Of a stretch of 64,000 bases of DNA, positions 12,098 through 23,384 are shown piece after piece. The position numbers and the translations under genes were made by a program. The stretch covers positions 92,129,601 to 92,193,600 of the forward strand of contig CM057472.1 in the NCBI GenBank assembly GCA_030035585.1. The letters run 5' to 3'. Position 1 is the first letter of the stretch, and each line of letters begins with the position of its first letter. This DNA is from Dugong dugon. Its lineage: Eukaryota; Chordata; Mammalia; Sirenia; Dugongidae. A model generated the notes under the pieces. The model did not search any database, was not told the origin of the DNA, and was given only the letters and a program-made list of their open reading frames with translations.

Positions 12098-12219
12098 AAC
12101 CCTAATACTCCCCAGCATGTTTTCTCCTTTTCAAAATGGGCAACTGAGAGCTTGACATAACTAATGCCATGATGAACTTATACTTTTTTTTTCTTTGCCT
12201 TCTCCTTTTTGCATACCTT

Positions 12220-12586
12220 TGTTAATGACTCTGTTTTGCCCTATCTGGCCACATGTGGCTTACAAACCCCCACAAGAAGATTAGAGCCCAGATGTCAGAT
12301 ATGTATATCTTTAGCCTGATAAGGAAATGTCCGGCATGTATCTCTTTAGTATGATAAAGAGTCTCTTGTAATTACCTTGTAATGAATAACAACATTTATA
12401 ACTTTGTAAAACTCATATATAAACTCTAATGTAAAAATGCCTTTTGGGACGCCATAGAGACAGCCTGCGTTGCTGTTGGATCCCTGGTGGTGGACTCCTC
12501 CTAAATAAAACTTCCTCACTCTTTCTGACTTAGAGTACCTTTGATTGGCTCGACTGCTCCAGGGTAAGCACACTATTTGGGTAACA
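12220..12586 (+). mobile_element. LTR-like element (probable endogenous retrovirus solo LTR)
   Basis: The region has LTR-like layout: a TATA box (tatataaa, 12416-12423), about 85 bp further a poly(A) signal (aataaa, 12504-12509), then a GT/T-rich U5-like stretch. The words 'gttggatccctggtggtgga' and 'gactgctccagggtaagca' resemble class I endogenous retrovirus LTRs. Borders TGTTAA...GGTAACA are a weak inverted repeat. I see no clear TSD, no primer-binding site and no gag/pol/env sequence next to it, so at most it is a solo or truncated LTR. Confidence 0.5.
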
Positions 12587-12689
12587 TTATCATGATGATG
12601 ACTTGTCCCAAATTGTTGCAAGTTTCCACTCCTGCAGCTTTTTTTCATTTTTCCATCCTCAACATTTCACTCACATAAATTATTCTTAA

Positions 12690-13245
12690 AATGTAAGTCA
12701 GAAATCAGACCATGCTAGAAGTTCCTCAGCATTTCACCTATTGGGGTAAAATTTAAGTTTTCTCTCAAGACAAGTAAGATCTCCATTTCCAGCCAAGGTC
12801 TAATTCTATGGCCACACTTTGCAAAATTATACTTTCTTTTTCTTAGAATGAATTCCTTGAAGATCCATTGCATTTGTAAACACATGCCTGCACTGCCTTT
12901 GGGTTTGTCTTTTCCCTTTGCAAGCAGTGTCCACCACATCCAATCTTTGTTATGTAGATAACTCTTTCAACTTATTAAAATTTAGCTTTCATAATATCTT
13001 TCTCCAGGAAAATTTTACTGCATCTTTCTCCATGCCGATTAGTGGCTTTTTCTCAATGTTTATTTCATTTAATCATTAAGATATCATGTTTTAAAATAAT
13101 TGTCTGGAGAGTTTTTCCTTCACTGCTTTGTGAGCTCCTTAAGGTCAGAGACTGAGTTTGTTACCCCCTAAACCCAGCACCTGTAATAGTATCTGACACA
13201 TAGTATGTGTTTATAAACTTTGAATCACTGTATGAATAAAAGACT
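12690..13245 (+). mobile_element. L2 LINE 3' end
   Basis: L2 words appear in the right order: 'gtcagaaatcagaccatgctagaagttcctcagcatttcacc', 'ggccacactttgca', 'tgcctgcactgcctttggg', 'gctttgtgagctccttaaggtcagagactg', 'acccagcacctg', 'ctgacacatagtatgtg', and a terminal 'atgaat'. It is an old mammalian LINE relic with no coding capacity left. Confidence 0.75.
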
Positions 13246-13399
13246 GCATATTAGGTAACAAATGGGGTAAGTTTCATCTCGGCACATTTATTACTTTTTT
13301 TTTTTTTTTCCTCTTGTCTTGATTCATTGTCTCAAACACTTGTCTAAAATTCTTTGTGGAGTTAGGCAGGGAATATGTTAAAAAAAAAATAATGATCGT

Positions 13400-13585
13400 A
13401 GACCCTTAACGGTATAAGAAACCTTAGAGGTAGTTTAATATAACCCTCAAGATTAATGGATGAGGAAATTAAGGAAAAGAACTTAAGAGATTTGCCTGGA
13501 GAAACATTTGCAACAACGCCAAAAGAGTCTCTAAAAACTACAGCACCTCAGATATAAGTTCAGTCTCTTTTTCATTAAATTTCAC
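13400..13585 (-). mobile_element. MIR-type SINE, antisense
   Basis: 'aaaccttagaggtagtttaatataaccctc', 'tggatgaggaaattaagg', 'aacttaagagatttgcctgg' and 'agttcagtctcttttt' follow the reverse complement of the MIR 5'-to-core sequence. It is directly followed by an RTE fragment. Confidence 0.6.
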
Positions 13586-14088
13586 TTCAGCTCACTAATG
13601 TCTAGGATGTCGATCTTTATGTGTTCTGTTTCATTTTTGATGACTTCCAATTTTCCTTGATTCATACTTGGTACAGTCCATGTTCTGATTACTAATAGAT
13701 GTTTGCAGCTATTTCTTCTCATTTTCAGTCATGCCACATCAGTAAATGAAGGTCTTGAAAGCTTTACTCCACCCACATCATTAAGGTCGACTCTACTTTG
13801 AGGAGGCAGCTCTTCCCCGGTCATATTTTCAGTGCCCTCCAACCTGAGCGGCTCATCTTCCAGCACTATACCACACAATGTTCTGATCCATAAGGCTATG
13901 GCTACCTGATTTTTTTCAGAAGTAGACCACCAGGTTCTTCTTCCCAGTCTGTCTTAGTCTGCAAGCTCTGCTGAAACCTGTCCACTATGGATGACCCTGC
14001 TGTTATTTGTAATACTGGTGGCATAGTTTCTAGCATCACAGCAACATGTAAGCCACCACAGTACCACAGACTGACAGATGAGTGGCGG
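13586..14088 (-). mobile_element. RTE (BovB-like) LINE: 5' UTR and start of endonuclease ORF
   Basis: On the minus strand the 5' non-coding part (about 14088 to 13800) leads into the beginning of the RTE endonuclease domain near 13690-13590. One frame there reads SMNQGKLEVIKNE and then IDILDISELK, matching the start of BovB/RTE endonucleases (GTWNVRSMN..., DILGISELKW). The element then stops, so everything downstream of the first ~35 endonuclease residues is missing. RTE LINEs encode an endonuclease plus reverse transcriptase and are thought to mobilise AfroSINEs. A paralogue of the 5' UTR lies at 24525-24735. Confidence 0.75.
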
Positions 14089-14099
14089 ATACCAGTGTT

Positions 14100-14372
14100 G
14101 GGTGGATCTTAAACCTAATCACTTCTGAGTTTATAAAGAGCACCATAGACACAGAGACAAACACTGTGCATACCGAGGAAGTCAGATGCCATCTGAGGAT
14201 TGTCAAGAACCAAGGAACACCTGGGCTACTGACCAGAAAGAGATTAGTATGGCTGAGACCTTGATTGGGACATTTAGCCTCTAGAAGTGTAAGAAACTAA
14301 ATTTCTGTTCTTTAAAAATCTAGATTTGTGGTATTTGTATTACAGTAACAGTAGGAAACTAAGATACTAACT
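14100..14372 (+). mobile_element. MaLR-type LTR (MLT1-like) 3' part
   Basis: The right half reads 'cttgattgggacatttagcctctagaagtgtaagaaa' and 'aaatttctgttctttaa', then 'gtggtatttgtattacagtaacagtaggaaactaaga'. This is the usual end of MLT1/MST LTRs ('...agcagcccgaacggactaagaca'), diverged. Confidence 0.6.
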
Positions 14373-15497
14373 AATAATAAAAACTTGGTTTGAAGTACTG
14401 GCAGTGAGGAGAGAAGGAAGTGGACAAATACTAACTCTACATGCATAAATGCACATGAAACAAAACTTGAACTACAGTGTCACTAAATCTATGCTATCGC
14501 TATGTGAATTTTTTTTTTTAATTCAATGGCAGAATACGAAAAATAATAAGGACTGAAAATTGTAACGGAAGTACTCACTTATTTCCTGTAATTACATAAC
14601 TGTAATGTGTAACAGTGTGCCAAACACATGGATACTGGATTTATTCCTGCCCAGATTCTGCCAAGCACATGGAAAAAGTTGCAAAACACATTTGAAAATG
14701 CCATGTGGATGCTTTAGTAAACCTCTCTATACATTTATTACAAAGAAATATCTGCTATGAAACATAAGTCAAACCAGTGTGTATTCAAAGTTTGTTAATC
14801 CTACCTCGAATTCCCTTTAACATAACAGGATTTTTAACAAAGGGCAAACTTTGCCTAAAAGTCCCTTTTCCATGTATGGCTATTCCACATGCCAACCAGA
14901 ATCTCTTAGCATCCCTCCTTCCTATGTACTGGTGATGGCTGCACTATTTATAATCTGGAGAAGTTGGGAAAAGGGGTCAAATATTTGAGTTTCTGCAGGT
15001 GTCCAGAAACTAACTGTCTGCAGTTATACTATAACGCTTCCTTTTCTCTCTTATCAGGTTACAGCTTCTTCAATATAGATTGAATAAAGGTCTTACTTTA
15101 TCTCTTTGTATTAAGGTAATTCACTTAACATTTGCTTCTTCTGCTTTGGAGCTACAGCTTTGCGGGCACCCTCTGTGCTACATGTGAATTGACTGTTCCG
15201 TACACACATACCTTAGACATCCCTCTGTACTATAATTACATTCCCCATTTAATCATAGAATTGAAAGTCAAGAGACAAGTGTTAGGATTTTATTATATGA
15301 ATTCCAAGATGTTTTAATAACAGACCACATGAAGCACAGGGAATACAGAGAGGAGGCATGTGGAGAGGGGAGGACAAATATTTCTTGACTTCAAAGTGAG
15401 GAAAAAGGATAAATCAGTCATTCTGTAGCCAACAATACATGTATTTATTGCCTTTTAAAAATGGTCAGGGGTACTGACATGTTAATGGAAGGGACTT
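14373..15497. other. AT-rich sequence, nothing recognised
   Basis: No repeat or gene was recognised. Short chance frames only. Confidence 0.55.
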
Positions 15498-15508
15498 CCT
15501 GGAAGTCT

Positions 15509-15686
15509 GGGGCCCTAGTGGCATAGTGGTTAAGAGCTCGGCTGCTAACCAAAAGGTTGCTGGTTCAGATCCAACAGCCGCTCTTTGGAAGCACTACTGG
15601 GCAGTTCTACTCTGTCCTATAGTGTCACTGTGAGTTGGAACCTACTGAACCAACTCGATAGTACTTAACATCAAAACAACAACAAC
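15509..15686 (+). mobile_element. AfroSINE with RTE-like (AAC)n tail
   Basis: Full SINE from 'ggggccctagtgg' through 'gctgctaaccaaaaggtt' and 'ctactctgtcctatag', ending 'cttaacatcaaaacaacaacaac', which is the tail form of the RTE LINE and not the T-rich tail of its neighbours. A TSD tggaagtct occurs at 15500-15508 and 15688-15696. Confidence 0.92.
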
Positions 15687-15849
15687 TTGGAAGTCTAACA
15701 CCCCCTCAACTATGCAAAATTGTACTTACTCTGAGAACACATTGTATACTTTTTTTTTTAGTCTTTTTGTTTCAGTTGAACTATACAAGAAAAGCACACT
15801 TGCAACCTATTCAAACAATGCCGAAGTGTGTGTAGTAAAAAGTGTAAGC

Positions 15850-16235
15850 CCTTCTCTGCCTTCTTTGCCCTTAATAGTTCTGTGTTTAATAGCCTTGGAG
15901 AACTTTTTGTGCATATAAACATTCATGATATATGTTCAATTATGTTTTTGTTTTTGTCTTTTAAACAAATGGTGATCATATTCTTCATATCGTCTGTAGC
16001 TTGAGTTTTATTTTTTTATGCAGTGGATATTTTTCTAAGTCAGAAACCAATTCAATTATTTTAATGGCTGCAAATTTTCTCATTCATAGGTATGGCATAA
16101 TTCTTTATTTTTTTTCTTTCTTCTCTTTTTGCTATCAAAAACCATATTGATATGAGCTTCCTTGTACATATATTTGCATTTATGTGCTCAAGTATATTGT
16201 AGAAAATAGATGCCTATAAAGTGGTCAACACTTTA
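15850..16235 (-). mobile_element. Old L1 fragment, antisense
   Basis: 'gcttgagttttattttttta', 'gtggatatttttctaagtcag', 'ttttaatggctgcaaattttctcattc' and 'gagcttccttgtacatatatttgca' follow the reverse complement of the end of L1M-type ORF2. It is strongly diverged. Confidence 0.55.
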
Positions 16236-16606
16236 AGCATCCTTGCCCCCCATATACAGTGTATAATAGGCTCACTCATATACAGACTTGCACACCCATT
16301 GTTGTATCTCCGTGATCTCAGTAGACCAGAGAGAATATTTTAGGCACATATTTGGAAGTTTTATAGCTATCATGCTAAACATCATTAAATATACCTTTCA
16401 CCAATGATTTTTTTTTTTTTTTTTTTACACATTATCCTATGCATACTTTCCATCACCTTAGTTTGGAGTATTCACTAAAATATTCAAATATTCTCTTCCC
16501 ATTCTGTATCAGCACCATTATCACGCCTCCTTTGTGATCCAGTATCTTTCTCTAGTTTAGCTTCACCAAAGTGCTGTTGATGTTATTTTATTTGTCTCTT
16601 TTCTCC
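16236..16606. other. AT-rich sequence leading to a splice-acceptor-like site
   Basis: No repeat is recognised apart from a T-run at about 16409-16426. The last ~25 bases are pyrimidine-rich and end in cccag (see the next entry). Confidence 0.5.
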
Positions 16607-16609
16607 CAG

Positions 16610-16985
16610 CAATTTTTAGTACCGGCCTCTCTCTGCAGTAAAGACCAAAGCTGTGGTGGAAACGACAGCTTCCCGAGAAGCCATCTAAGTTTCTTCTTAC
16701 GCGTTGAGTTTGTTGTTCTCTTTGGAAGATCAGAGAACGCAAAACATGGGATAAATCTGACAAGATGCTGGGTAGAAGTCATTTTCAGCAGACATCATGC
16801 TGTGCCTGACAATTTTGCAGCCAGAAGACTGATTTGGGACAAAAGAAGGGAGAATGGGACAGTACTGCAGCATTTAGTATTTTCTTTGCAACTTTGTTGA
16901 TTTTTTTAAGGAAATATTGTGTGGCATAGCAGAAATTGTTATCATTTTGTTGAAAAAAATAAAAAATAAAGCCATGTAGTAAAAA
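16610..16985 (+). other. Possible terminal exon (weak candidate)
   Basis: A good splice-acceptor-like sequence (tttgtctcttttctcccag, AG at 16608-16609) precedes a stretch that is less AT-rich than its surroundings, includes two CpGs (acgcg near 16700), and ends with overlapping poly(A) signals (aataaa, 16965-16970). That is the layout of a last exon or a non-coding RNA 3' end. Open frames here (16571-16900 +, 16563-16763 -) match no protein I know. Chance occurrence is quite possible. Confidence 0.22.
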
Positions 16986-16999
16986 TGATGTTAGTTTTA

Positions 17000-18740
17000 T
17001 GAAAAGATAACCAATCAGTGCAGTAGTAAAGGAGGACAAGTTTATTTGTTCTTGTAATTATGGGAGGATGTAGGGACGGCTATGAAAAGTGGAAAAGTAA
17101 AAGAAAACCACACATTTACTGAGCGTTTGTTCAAATAAATTTTGGAGACAGTGTAGATGGAGTGGTTCCCTGTTTCTAGAACTGTTGTGAGAATTAAGGA
17201 AGCCAAAATCTGTAAAACAATCTTTTTAAAGAAATGTTGATTTCTAAAGATGAGAATAGTTGGGGTTTATATCATGCATTAATTTTGGGGATTTGTTTAA
17301 GTAGTCCAAGTTCCCTGCACCTGTACATACATATAGAAGCCCAGAAATTACAACTGGTAACAAGTAGGTTACATGCACAGCCAAGGCTGTTTGTTAATCA
17401 AAAAACAGGCGTGATAAGTCTATTTAAAGATAGCTTACAGGGTAGCAGTCACAAGAAAGAAAAAAATCAACAGATTGAATCAGATCAATTGTCTTAATAT
17501 GTAAGAAATAAACTATTCTAAACTAAAGCCTTCATTTATTTTAGTTGATTAGCACCAGCTGAACTGAAGATCAATGTGATGGGATCCTGTGTGACCCCAG
17601 GATATTCTGCACTGTTTGCATGACTTGTATTCCCCGTGTCTGGGATACTATGTAGCCACCACCAAGGCATTGCAGGCAGTGGAGGGATGGCATCATTTAT
17701 GCAGCCTACCTACTTGCCTTTGAGGCTTCCAGCAGTTTAAAGTACACAAACTTGATTAGTCTGGGGATTCTGATACTGAGGAGTGAAATAGTATACAGTG
17801 TATGATTTGATATTTAATAGTAATAAAGAATAAAGGGCAAGACATTCTTTTTCTTCCCCTCATATTTATAAATTCTCTCTGTATTCCTAATGCACTGGGG
17901 TAAGATTGATTGTGCTCTTCTGATATAGAGATATTGTAGACTAGATGGCTTAGTAAAGTTGTATTGAAATCATGCCAATCTAAATACAATACTTCTTTTT
18001 ACTTTTTAGTAACTTGAATTGCTCCATTTAAGGGACAATTTACCAAAAATACCTGAGCATCTGGAAGAGTGTCTTTTATTTAGAATTTGCCTACCAGACA
18101 AGTCATTAAGAATTTCCAGAAAGCGCTAGCTATATTTTTCAAGATAGGAAGTCCAAGCTAAATTATGATTAGGAAAAACCATTTGGCTAAAGTGAAATTT
18201 TGCACAATCAAATCCCTGCTGTAAATACATTGGCAAATTATTTAGACTGCTCCATAGCTTTGGGACTATTGCCAATATAACTAAGAAAAAAAGGAAATCC
18301 TGGTTTGTTTTTAAAAGTGACTGTTTCTTCCACTACAGAATTTAGACAGCATGACTCTGGAATGCCTTATTATATCCTTGATCTAGGGCTAATGAAGTTT
18401 ACATATAGCCCTGTTTAAGTTTTTGGTTGCTTTTTTGCTCAACGCACTTATTTCTCTTAAGCTGACTGATCTAGGTTCACTTAAGGGTATAGGCTTTTAG
18501 TGGTACCCAGCCATCAATTTCATTTTAGACTTTTCAGGTTACTACTAGCCCATTTAGTAATTTTGAGAGAATTAGAAAAAGGTGTCCCTATGGGCGGACA
18601 GAGGCCTGTATCAGTACCCCCTCCTCTCATCTTATCCCCTCATTTACACACCATTTTGCAGCCGCAAACCTGTTCAACTATACATGACAGCCCCGCATTT
18701 TGAATTCATCTCTAAACATTTGTCACATTATTTCCTGAAC
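17000..18740. other. No recognised feature
   Basis: A stretch at about 17570-17720 is more GC-balanced ('gaccccaggatattctgcactg...') but contains no usable frame and matches no repeat I can name. Confidence 0.5.
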
Positions 18741-18889
18741 ATTCTTTGAATCTATTCTACTGATCTCAAGCCTTAAACTACATCCAAACTACTCTAATTC
18801 TTTGTAAAAAAATTTATAGTTTCACAAAATATTTAAAGGTATCTGATTTATATTTCTTCAATCTCCATTTCATTTACTTCAAAGGAATA

Positions 18890-19325
18890 TTTACATGTCC
18901 TCTTCTTTCCTCAGAAAAAGAAGTGTCTCTCCTCCCATCTGGGAATAACCCCACTATCACTCCTCTTCCTGCTCAGAGCATGGATTCCTCCAGCCTTCCT
19001 CTCTTGGTTTTGCATGTTCAATCATCCTCTTTCCCCTTCAATTGTTAATTTAGGCTTGCATATGCTTTCAAGCCTCCACTATTTAAATCCTCATACCTTT
19101 ATCAGTGCAATTCCTCCACCTGGAAAGACTCCTCCCATTGCTTAATATTCCTTATGGTACTCACCATTGCATAACCTATAATTATTGTTACATGCATATA
19201 TGTTTCATCTTGCCACAAAAAGTGTGGACATCTTGCAGACAAAAATCACATGTGCTTCAAATCTGAATCCCTAACGCACAGTGCAGAAAATCATGCATAC
19301 AGTTGGCACTCAATGTGTCTTACTA
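18890..19325 (+). mobile_element. L2-like LINE 3' end, diverged
   Basis: The order of words resembles L2: 'aattcctccacctggaaagactcc', 'tcatcttgccacaaaaagtgtggacatcttgcagac', 'aatccctaacgcacagtgc', 'ttggcactcaatgtg'. It is older and weaker than the copy at 12690-13245. Confidence 0.4.
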
Positions 19326-19636
19326 AGAAACTTATGGAAGGAATGATCTGCTTATTTTTATGTTTCTCTATATACAGGAGACCTAGCTGTCGTGTGTCTT
19401 CAATTTTGCATGACGAGGTTTCTCATAGAGATTTTAAGATGAGTTATAGTACTCACTTGAAAAGTCAGGTGAAATTCCCTCTGGACGTTTACTACTAAGA
19501 ATATGCCTCTTAAAGGGTACTAAAGACTTCATCCTTTCCTAAGTACTTCAAATCTCTTCAAAATAAAGATATCTATAAAGAAAATAAAAGTGCTACTGAA
19601 CTCACCCAAAATAGAAGAATGTGTATATGTTCATGT

Positions 19637-19660
19637 CTGTGTGTGTGTGTGTGTGTGTGT
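19637..19660. repeat. (TG)n microsatellite
   Basis: About twelve uninterrupted TG units, followed by an imperfect 'ttgtgtatag' edge. Confidence 0.9.
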
Positions 19661-19680
19661 TGTGTATAGTAAATAGATAC

Positions 19681-20934
19681 TTTGAGGAGTCAGAAATGAG
19701 AGACGATAGAAGAGCTCTCTTAAGCTGTCTCTCAAATTTAGACTTTTTTTAAATTGTACTGTGTATTTGCACAACTGTAATGAGTAAATAGCATTTTTAC
19801 AAATTTAAGTGAATATTCAATCATTTTTCTTGGTAAGATAAAGATGGCCCTAAATCAAAGTGTACGTGGACTTTATCCCTGGCTCTGCTGCTACCTGGCC
19901 CTGTTAATTTGGAAAGATCTTTTAATATTTATCTTCTTACTTATGTGTAAAATTAAATGAGCTAAATCTGAGTTATATACCATAAGAGGATTAAAAGCAG
20001 TAACATAAACATATAAATGCAAAGTGTGATACCAGATTTATTTAAGTGAAATACATGAAAAGAGGAAAATATGTACATGGTTTCAACATGCATTTATTGA
20101 TCAGCCACTATTCTATGCAGGCAGGATTCAGTGGGGGGAAAAAAAAACAAAAAACAAATGAAGTCCTGCCTTATGGAATATAACCTCTACTGGTGGATAC
20201 ATAAAGTAAACTAATAAATACATAAATGCAATGTAATTTAATTTTACATTAAAAATATGCTTTTCAATTCTTTCCCAAGTTTTTTTTTTTTTTTAATTGA
20301 AATTAGAGTGAAACTCAAATTAACTCATTTCTATAGAACACATTTCTCCAACTTAGAGCAATGCATACAGGAAGGAGTGTTTCCTTAGAAATACTTATTG
20401 TAATATTATACTAATTTAGGAGTCCATAGCTGAATTAAAACTCATTTATATGTGCCATTCTGATGAAACAATTTGTTGCCTACTTTTGTATATGATTCCA
20501 GCCTATCTATAATTCACAAATAGTTATTCTGTTCCAGTGTTAAGATCCTGCCTGGCACAAGGTGAATGATTTCAGAGTGACTCTAACCCATAATAACTAA
20601 GGAGATGAAACACGCCTCTCCTAGGAGCAACACTAATAGAATCACACTGATATAAGATGACCAATCGCAGGCTTTGAGAAAAGGATTTCATGAAAAAAAA
20701 GTTGGAGAGAAGCAGAAAGATGGTGCACACTTGTACAGGCAGAATACAGTCAAGGACACAGAGTGCTGTAATGACAAGCTCTGTGGAAAATTATATGTAG
20801 CATCATGGAGGTAAATATTACTCAATAAAAAATATTGAGCCCTTACTATGTGTCTATCACTCTACTTGGGCTGATGATTCAAGATCAATAGTGCTTGGAC
20901 CTTTCCCAAAATTTGACTACAGGCAATTGTAAGT
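19681..20934. other. Mostly unrecognised; trace of an old repeat at about 20085-20230
   Basis: 'catttattgatcagccactattctatgcaggcaggattcag...aagtcctgccttatggaatataacctctactgg...taataaata' is the same unnamed old repeat wording as at 9741 and 59350. A similar 'ttgagcccttactatgtgtctatcactctac' is at about 20832-20865. The rest shows nothing I can name. Confidence 0.4.
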
Positions 20935-21091
20935 ACTGTGGTGGTTAAGAGCTTGGCTGCTAACCAAAAAGTTGGCAGTTCAAATCTACCAGCTGCTCCT
21001 TAGAAACTCTATGGGGAAGTTCTACTATGTCTTATAAGGTTGCTGTGAGTTGGAATCGACTCAGTGGCAATGGGTTTGGTTTTGGTTTTTT
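20935..21091 (+). mobile_element. AfroSINE with T-rich tail
   Basis: 'gtggttaagagcttggctgctaaccaaaaagttggcagttcaaatc' through 'gagttggaatcgactcagtggcaatggg' and a tail of TTTGG units. The first ~10 bases of the head are degraded. Confidence 0.9.
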
Positions 21092-21989
21092 GGTAGAGAA
21101 GTGTAGCATCTTCAGGGCAAGATATTCCAAAGAGGAAGAAAGTAATTTTTATTTATTTTTTTTGGCATATGGACAAGAAAAACTCATTTGATGCTTGAGC
21201 TGACTTGGAAAAAGAAGTCACCATAGAGTTCACGATAGAGACAGTTCACCGTAGAAACAGAATGGAGTGTGAGGTACAGACACAGGTAGGAGGATAGGCA
21301 GAAAGTTTTTCAAACACTGGGGCTACGCACTTGGAACAAATATGTAGAAATACTTTTAAGAAGATAAACTCAAGGAAACACTTTTACTTTTGGGTTTACA
21401 AAACTCCATGAAATTTTTTTTTACGCTGCCCCCCATAAAATATTGCAATTATTATTCTATACTATATGATTGTTTTACTTTTCTTGATCCACAGGGCCAA
21501 AAGAGAAGACTGCAATCTTATATATAAGTAGCTAAGAAAAGGCTTATTAAATGTCTTTTTAAAAAGTTTAAAAATTCAGAGTGTAAATTAATATAATTTG
21601 TGGCACTATTAATATTATTTTAGGAAATATGGGAAAATAATTCAACCCCATCTAGCCAAGATAATAAAAATGATCTGAAATTCTACAGATAGTTTCCCCC
21701 AATTTCAGGATATTTTGTATTATACAAAGCTAAAATATTAGTGAAAGCTGCAATAGGTTAGCACTGAAGGAAAGATGCACAGAATATAAATTCTGCCAGT
21801 AGGAATTCGTTTCTTGTACTGTAAGGCATGAGAAACACAGAGGAAGATGTGGAAAGTTTAGCACCTGGAGAATAATATTTTATTCCTGTTGTTTGGTCCA
21901 CTATCACACAAACTCCAAGACATTCTCTGAAAAGTTCAACTCTGTGTTTCTGAAATAACCAGGGCTTCAAACCAATTCATTCCAGTTCA
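21092..21989. other. AT-rich sequence, nothing recognised
   Basis: No gene or named repeat was identified. The stretch just before 21990 leads into an inverted repeat. Confidence 0.5.
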
Positions 21990-22153
21990 AATCCCTGCTG
22001 AGAATTGACATTTCTAACAAGTTCCCAGGAAGTTATACATAAGAACCACCTGGGGATCTTGTTAAACTGTAGATTCTGATTCAGTATATCTGGTGTGGAA
22101 ATGCAAATTCTTAGCAGGGAACTTGTTAGAAATGTCAGTTCTTAACAGGGATT
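21990..22153. mobile_element. MER5-like DNA-transposon core bounded by 37-bp inverted repeats
   Basis: The centre reads 'aagaaccacctggggatcttgttaaactgtagattctgattcagtatatctgg', the typical core of the hAT-type MER5 element. It is enclosed by 21990-22026 and 22117-22153, which are reverse complements with about three mismatches over 37 bases (sharing 'gacatttctaacaagttccc'). In MER5 that word normally lies on one side only and downstream of the core, so this copy is rearranged. Confidence 0.6.
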
Positions 22154-22327
22154 CGGACCAGTTGGAAACCCTGGAAATAACCTATAAACCTTGACTGGAT
22201 TTGATTCTCTCTATTAAATATAAAGAAACTACCCCTACCCACTTAACACCAAGCTATTTTTATAAGCAGCTGGTTCAGAGAAGATTGACAAGACCTAGCA
22301 GCACAGTGGATCTTTCAGTTGGTAAAT

Positions 22328-22487
22328 ACCAAAAACCCGTTGCCTTCCAGTCAATTCCAACTCACAGTGACCTTATACCACAGAGTGGAACTGTCCCACA
22401 GGGTTTCCAGGGAGTCACTGGTGGATTTGAACTGCTGACCTTCTGGTTAGCAGCCAAGCTCTTAACCGCTCTGCCACCAGAGCCCCA
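22328..22487 (-). mobile_element. AfroSINE, antisense
   Basis: From 'accaaaaacccgttgcc' (reverse-complemented T-rich tail) to 'ctctgccaccagagcccc' (head). Flanks ttggtaaata and ttgataaata form an imperfect TSD. Confidence 0.92.
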
Positions 22488-23384
22488 TTGATAAATAAGT
22501 GGGTGCTTAATTCTGAATTAGCAGCATAAAGCTTGCCAAACTTGAAATATGTCCTGCTATGAAAATGTGAATGAATGGTTGTAAGGCTTCAGGCTATGAT
22601 TTCTTTTCCTAAAAAATTAAAGTTAAATAAATTATAACTTTCCATCTGTAAGAAGTTGGATCTGAAATAAAATATTATTCTCCATTCACAATTTGCTGAC
22701 CTACTAGAAAGACATGACTTTCTTCATTAAGAAAAAATTTAACCACAGAAATTAAGTGCTGTCCACTTTCCAGTTACAAACCTAGATTGTGGGATTTGAG
22801 CAGGGCAGGAAGGAACCGTGGAAAATGAAAAGGACTCTGGAGGTTCATGTCCAAAGAAGTTTTCAATCACACTTTAAAATTAAGTGTCTCAAATCAGGAT
22901 TTAATTTACAGGTTAAGATTTAATAACACAGTCATTGCATGTTAATTAAACAGCAATGGATCATTTACCAACCTGTTTAATGAGGTGTAACAACTATTGC
23001 ATATAAAATATACCAACATTATTATTACATTGCCATTAAACCTCTATAAATCCGTTTGAATAATTATTGGTATTTAAGTACTATAAAATCGCCAACTTAA
23101 CTAAGCATGCCTATTTATATTTCATAAAACAGGAATTTTATTTTAGGAATAATTTAGTTCCCAGGACCACATTCCTACTTTCGTACGGCGAACAAATCCT
23201 ATTGGCAGCAGTGGGAGCCACAGATCCATTAGATGAAGAATTCAAGAAGGCAGAATTCAGTCCATGATGAAGGAACTCACTTGATCATTAGTTTTAGAAT
23301 CTCACCTTTCCTCAGAGACATAGCTCATCTTTAATCTATTTAATAAATATAATCGAAAAGCAACCCCTCCACTATTTTTTTTTA
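22488..23384. other. AT-rich sequence, nothing recognised
   Basis: A 66-codon open frame at 23067-23267 has no recognisable domain and sits in AT-rich sequence. I treat it as chance. Confidence 0.5.

Noticed and set aside
15538..15575. tRNA gene (tRNA-like head of the SINEs)
   Set aside because: The A/B-box-like words belong to AfroSINEs. No cloverleaf with paired arms can be drawn, and the copies have retroposon tails and TSDs.
19637..19660. TG repeat as a regulatory Z-DNA element
   Set aside because: Short, common dinucleotide repeat; nothing else supports a function.
23067..23267. 66-codon frame as a possible exon
   Set aside because: No acceptor or donor of quality at its edges and no recognisable motif.
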